DNA of 24,259 nucleotides from positions 1 through 24,259 of the forward strand of contig VBGQ01000025.1 in the NCBI GenBank assembly GCA_005882055.1. Direction: 5' to 3'. Below are positions 20,485-24,259 of this stretch, piece after piece. The position numbers and the translations under genes are program-made. Origin of the DNA: Chloroflexota bacterium (GTDB lineage Bacteria; Chloroflexota; Limnocylindria; QHBO01). Each line of letters opens with the position of its first letter. Positions within the stretch are counted from its first letter, which is position 1. The notes beneath the pieces are model-generated. The model was not told where the DNA came from and searched no databases. It saw nothing but the letters and a program-made list of their open reading frames with translations.

Positions 20485-23400
20485 ATGGCGGAACAGAAGG
20501 CCACGCAGCCGCCGGACGATCTGAACCTGATCAACGCGGGCTACGTGGCGGATCTCTACGAGCTGTACCGGGCCGATCCGTCCTCGGTGGACCCGGAGTG
20601 GCGTGCTCGATTCGACGCGGGATTCGCGGGGCTCGAGCCAGTCACGGCCGCGCAGCCTGCGAGCAACGGCGAAGGGCCCGCGCCGGCGCTCGCGCCGCCC
20701 GCGACATCGACGGCGGCCGCGCCACCCTCCGGCGGCCAGCCGATCAGTGGTCCGGCGGCCCGGCTGGCGCGGAACATGACCGCCTCGCTGGCGGTCCCCA
20801 CCGCCACGAGCTTCCGCGACATTGACGTGAGCGTCCTGGAGGCACGCCGGCGCGAGCTCAATCAGCAGATCGCGCCCCGCAAGGTCAGCTTCACGCACCT
20901 GATCGGCTATGCCATGGTCCGCGCCGCGAACGCTCAACGATCCATGACCCATGCCTACGCGGAGACCGATGGCCAGCCCTTCCGGCTCGACCCCGGCGCC
21001 GTGAACCTTGGCCTGGCGGTGGACGTGGAGCGCGGCGAGGGCAGCCGATTCCTGGTCGTGCCGGTCATCAAGGGAGCGGAGGCGATGGACTTCGCTGCCT
21101 TCCACGACCGATACGAGGAGCTCGTGGAGAAGGCGCGTGCCAACCATCTCTCGCCGGATGACATGGCCGGGGGGACGATCACCCTCACCAACCCCGGCAC
21201 GCTCGGAACGACGGCCTCGGTCCCCCGCCTGATGGCAGGCCAGGGGACGATCGTCGCGACGGGCGCCATCCGGTCCGTCGGCGAGCACCGCCTGATGACC
21301 ATCACCAGCACCTACGACCATCGCATCATCCAGGGCGCCGAGTCTGGGACCTTCCTGGGCCGGATCGAGTCGTCGTTGGCAGGACGCGATGACTTCTACG
21401 CCAGCGTGTTCGAATCGATGGGCGCGACGCTGGAGCAGGGCGCGCCGCCCCGGCCAGCCGCCCCGCCGGAGGCCGGAGCAACCGCGCCTAGGGACGCGGC
21501 ATCGGTCGAGGAGCTCGCGCACATGGCGGCGGCCATGTCGTTGGTCGACGCGTATCGGATCTACGGCCACCTGGGCGCCAGCCTCGATCCGCTCGGCAGC
21601 GAGCCGCCCGGCGATCCGGCGTTGGATCCGGCCTTCCACGGCCTGACGCCGGATGTGCTCGCCGGAATCCCCGCCTCGCCGCTCGGCGTCCATGTGCCTG
21701 GAGACAACCTCGAGATGGTGCTCGAGCAGCTGCGCCAGACGTACACCGGAACCATCGCGTACGAGGTCGAGCACATTGGCAACCACGAGGAGCGAGCGTG
21801 GCTACGTCGCGTGATCGAGTCGGGAGAGCACCGTCAGCCCCTGGGCACCGATGAGCGCCGCGCCCTCCTCGAGCGGCTAACCGCCGTGGAGGGACTCGAG
21901 CGATTCCTGCACAAGGCCTACCTGGGACAGAAGCGGTTCAGCATCGAAGGCCTCGACACGATGGTCCCGATGCTCGAGGTGATCCTTCGCATGGCAGGCG
22001 AGCAGGGCACCCGTCACGCGGTGATCGGCATGGCGCATCGTGGCCGGCTCAACGTGCTGGCACACATCGTGGGCGTCAGCTACGAGTCGATCCTCTCCGA
22101 GTTCGAGGCGAGTCGCTTGGACGAGGAATTGATGCCGGAGGATCGCCAGGCCGACGACGTGAAGTACCACCTGGGCGCTTCCGGACGTTTCGAGACCCCA
22201 ACCGGCTCGGTTGACGTGAGCGTCATGCCCAACCCGTCCCACCTGGAGGCGGTGGATCCGGTGGTCGAGGGCCGGGCTCGCGCCGAGCAGACGGATCGCT
22301 CCAAGGCGGTGGCGACCGTGGACACGCGGGTCACGATCCCGATCCTGATCCACGGTGACGCTGCCTTCGCGGCCCAGGGGGTTGTGGCCGAGACGTTCAA
22401 CCTGAGCCGGCTGGCCGGCTACGCGAACGGCGGCACGGTCCACCTGATCGCCAACAACCAGATCGGCTTCACGACCGCGGCGGGCGAGGCGCGCTCGACG
22501 ACGTACTCATCGGACCTCGCGAAGGGGTTCGACGTGCCCATCGTCCACGTCAATGCGGACGACCCCGAGGCCTGCCTTGCCGCCGCTCGACTGGCGATGC
22601 TGTACCGGGCCGAGTTCGACGGCGACATGGTCATCGACCTGGTCGGGTACCGCCGCTATGGCCACAACGAGGCCGACGAGCCCGCCTACACCCAGCCGGA
22701 TATGTACCGAACCATCGCACAGCATCCGTCCGTCCGAGAGCTCTACCTGCAACGCCTGGAGGCCGATGGCGTCGTCTCCTCCGACGAGGCGGCCGCGCAG
22801 GCCAAGGCGCTGGCGAAGAGCCTGGCGCAGCGCCAGGCATCGGTCCGCAAGAAGGCGACCGAGCCAACGCTCGACCGCGGCGCCGACTCCCTCCCGCATG
22901 AGGCCGCGCGCGAGCCGCAGACGGCGGTCCCGGCCGAGATGCTGCGGACGGTCAATTCGCAGCTCTACCGCTTCCCGCCGGAGTTCACGCTCAGCCCAAA
23001 GCTGGAGAAGCAGCTCGAACGGCGTCGAGAGGCGCTCGCGGAAAAGGGCGGGCGCATCGAATGGGGCCATGCGGAGTCGCTGGCCTTCGGGTCATTGATC
23101 GTGGATGGCATCCCGATCCGCATCTCGGGGCAGGACACCGTTCGAGGCACCTTCAGCCAGCGGCACCAGACACTGGTCGACGCCAGGACCGGGGAGCCGT
23201 TCACGCCCATCCAGCATCTCGACGGCGCGCGCGCCAGCTTCGAGCTGCACAACTCGCCGCTCTCCGAGTACGCGACGATGGGCTTCGAGTACGGCTACGC
23301 GGTCACGGCGCCGGAGGCGCTCGTCATCTGGGAGGCGCAGTACGGGGACTTCGCGAACGGGGCGGAGATCATCATCGACCAGTTCGTGATTGCGGGGCTG

Positions 23401-24093
23401 GCGAAGTGGCGGCAGACCTCACGGTTGACCCTGCTGCTGCCGCACGGCTACGAGGGGCAGGGGCCCGAGCACTCCTCCGCGAGGTTGGAGCGGTTCCTGG
23501 CGTTGGGAGCGGAGGGCAACATTCGCGTCGTCTACCCGACCACCGCGGCGCAGTACTTCCACCTCCTGCGCCGCCAGGCACTCCACGGTGAGCTGCGGCC
23601 GCTCGTGGTCATGACCCCCAAGTCGCTGCTCCGCCTCGAGGGGGCCGCGTCCCGCCTTTCTGATCTGACCGATGGCGCCTTCGGGCCGGTGCTCGACGAC
23701 CCCGAGCGCGGCTCCGACAAAGCAGCGGCCGGGGTGCGGCGCGTGATCCTGTGCAGCGGCAAGGTCTACTACGACATCGTGGGTTCTCCGTCGCGTGAGG
23801 GCGCGGCGGGGGTCGCGGTGGTCCGCGTCGAGCAGCTCTACCCGTTCCCCAGCGACGCGCTGCGCGCCGTGCTCGACCGCTATCCGGCCGCGGAGCGGGT
23901 CGCCTGGGTCCAGGAGGAGCCTCGCAACATGGGCGCGCGCAAGTTCGTGCTGCCCAAGATCCGGCACCTGGTTCCGTACCAGATCCCCCTGGGCGACATA
24001 TCCCGCCCCGAGCGCTCCAGGCCGGCGGAGGGCTACCACGCCGCGCACGCCGCCGAGCAGGCACGCATCGTCAAAGAGGCGTTCGGGTCCTGA
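20485..24093 (+). CDS. kgd: Multifunctional 2-oxoglutarate dehydrogenase (fused E2-E1, Kgd/OdhA type)
   Basis: This 1202-residue TCA-cycle enzyme is close in length to mycobacterial Kgd (about 1230). The N-terminus (residues 12-45, INAGYVADLYELYRADPSSVDPEWRARF) is the E1 leader. An Ala/Pro-rich linker (about 52-90) follows, then an E2 succinyltransferase domain (about 95-305) with the catalytic His279 in TYDHRIIQG. The E1 part runs from about 340 to the end with GMAHRGRLNVL, HGDAAFAAQGV and NNQIGFTT for thiamine diphosphate binding, YRRYGHNEADEP, and a C-terminal transketolase domain. No lipoyl domain is attached, as in the family, so it needs a lipoylated partner and an E3 subunit; neither is in the window. 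TATCCT precedes the ATG by 7 nt. Related enzymes also act as 2-oxoglutarate decarboxylase or carboligase. Confidence 0.93.
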   Translation: MAEQKATQPPDDLNLINAGYVADLYELYRADPSSVDPEWRARFDAGFAGLEPVTAAQPASNGEGPAPALAPPATSTAAAPPSGGQPISGPAARLARNMTASLAVPTATSFRDIDVSVLEARRRELNQQIAPRKVSFTHLIGYAMVRAANAQRSMTHAYAETDGQPFRLDPGAVNLGLAVDVERGEGSRFLVVPVIKGAEAMDFAAFHDRYEELVEKARANHLSPDDMAGGTITLTNPGTLGTTASVPRLMAGQGTIVATGAIRSVGEHRLMTITSTYDHRIIQGAESGTFLGRIESSLAGRDDFYASVFESMGATLEQGAPPRPAAPPEAGATAPRDAASVEELAHMAAAMSLVDAYRIYGHLGASLDPLGSEPPGDPALDPAFHGLTPDVLAGIPASPLGVHVPGDNLEMVLEQLRQTYTGTIAYEVEHIGNHEERAWLRRVIESGEHRQPLGTDERRALLERLTAVEGLERFLHKAYLGQKRFSIEGLDTMVPMLEVILRMAGEQGTRHAVIGMAHRGRLNVLAHIVGVSYESILSEFEASRLDEELMPEDRQADDVKYHLGASGRFETPTGSVDVSVMPNPSHLEAVDPVVEGRARAEQTDRSKAVATVDTRVTIPILIHGDAAFAAQGVVAETFNLSRLAGYANGGTVHLIANNQIGFTTAAGEARSTTYSSDLAKGFDVPIVHVNADDPEACLAAARLAMLYRAEFDGDMVIDLVGYRRYGHNEADEPAYTQPDMYRTIAQHPSVRELYLQRLEADGVVSSDEAAAQAKALAKSLAQRQASVRKKATEPTLDRGADSLPHEAAREPQTAVPAEMLRTVNSQLYRFPPEFTLSPKLEKQLERRREALAEKGGRIEWGHAESLAFGSLIVDGIPIRISGQDTVRGTFSQRHQTLVDARTGEPFTPIQHLDGARASFELHNSPLSEYATMGFEYGYAVTAPEALVIWEAQYGDFANGAEIIIDQFVIAGLAKWRQTSRLTLLLPHGYEGQGPEHSSARLERFLALGAEGNIRVVYPTTAAQYFHLLRRQALHGELRPLVVMTPKSLLRLEGAASRLSDLTDGAFGPVLDDPERGSDKAAAGVRRVILCSGKVYYDIVGSPSREGAAGVAVVRVEQLYPFPSDALRAVLDRYPAAERVAWVQEEPRNMGARKFVLPKIRHLVPYQIPLGDISRPERSRPAEGYHAAHAAEQARIVKEAFGS

Positions 24094-24116
24094 GCCCCGC
24101 TCCATGCGACGCGGGA

Positions 24117-24150
24117 TGTTACGCGCGGTGAGCGTATGGTCGGCGGAAGG
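24117..24150 (+). repeat. Dispersed motif copy 2 (TGTTACGC type)
   Basis: A 34-nt copy beginning TGTTACGC and ending GGCGGAAGG. The core TACGC-N7-GCGTA is a perfect inverted repeat here. It starts 24 nt after the kgd stop. Confidence 0.5.
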
Positions 24151-24221
24151 GGTCCCGAAGCCCAGATATCCGACGCGGCGTTCCGAAACCGTCAACCTGC
24201 CGTCGGCTGAGAGGCGTCCCC

Positions 24222-24259
24222 GCCTCCCTCGACCGACGTTATGCACACGTGGCGTAACA
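24222..24259 (-). repeat. Dispersed motif copy 3 (inverted, at window edge)
   Basis: Read on the minus strand from the last base, it begins TGTTACGCC, then GTGTGCATAACGTCGG. It faces copy 2, so together they could be terminal inverted repeats of a 143-nt element. No gene is seen between them (24151-24221). Confidence 0.45.

Noticed and set aside
1..24259. CRISPR array, prophage or insertion sequence
   Set aside because: No regular spaced repeats, transposase, integrase or phage structural genes were found on either strand.

Overview
The window is GC-rich bacterial chromosome with tightly packed genes. A single-chain Kgd/OdhA-type 2-oxoglutarate dehydrogenase (fused E2 and E1 domains), an F420-type luciferase-like oxidoreductase, a SHOCT protein and many leaderless-looking starts suggest an actinobacterium-like or Chloroflexota-like (for example Limnocylindria-type) soil or freshwater organism. 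That placement is an inference; no rRNA is present. There are no phage genes, transposases or CRISPR arrays.

Left part (1-7991): a possible 3' gene end at 1-149; a dihydrolipoamide-dehydrogenase-like flavoprotein followed by an MFS transporter; a strong hairpin terminator; a convergent secreted phosphoesterase; a moaA gene that has lost its second iron-sulfur motif to an internal deletion and frameshift; an LLM-class oxidoreductase; XdhC; and a GNAT acetyltransferase. MoaA and XdhC both relate to molybdenum-cofactor enzymes, but no molybdenum enzyme is in the window.

Middle part (7988-17018): two GlcD-type FAD oxidases face each other, with a small membrane-protein ORF between them. A 29-bp palindrome separates the second oxidase from a divergent ChrB-type chromate-resistance domain gene. 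Then comes a minus-strand operon of methyltransferase, geranylgeranyl-reductase-like flavoprotein, SRPBCC protein and FabF-like ketosynthase. Each gene pair overlaps by ATGA. A small membrane protein lies just upstream. This operon is the best candidate for an undescribed pathway, possibly a polyketide-like or phenolic lipid. Upstream on the same strand are a DinB-like protein, a secreted protein of unknown function, and tRNA-Gln(CUG).

Right part (17120-24259): the plus strand carries a SHOCT membrane protein, a helical protein of unknown function, a PLP threonine/serine dehydratase, a six-helix membrane protein, a CGNR zinc-finger regulator and the 1202-residue Kgd.

Two signals are not explained by genes. 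First, at least eight starts have a TANNNT-like box only 6-7 nt upstream, which points to leaderless transcripts. Second, a motif beginning TGTTACGC with dyad symmetry occurs three times (19770, 24117, and inverted at 24259), and the last copy ends exactly at the window edge.
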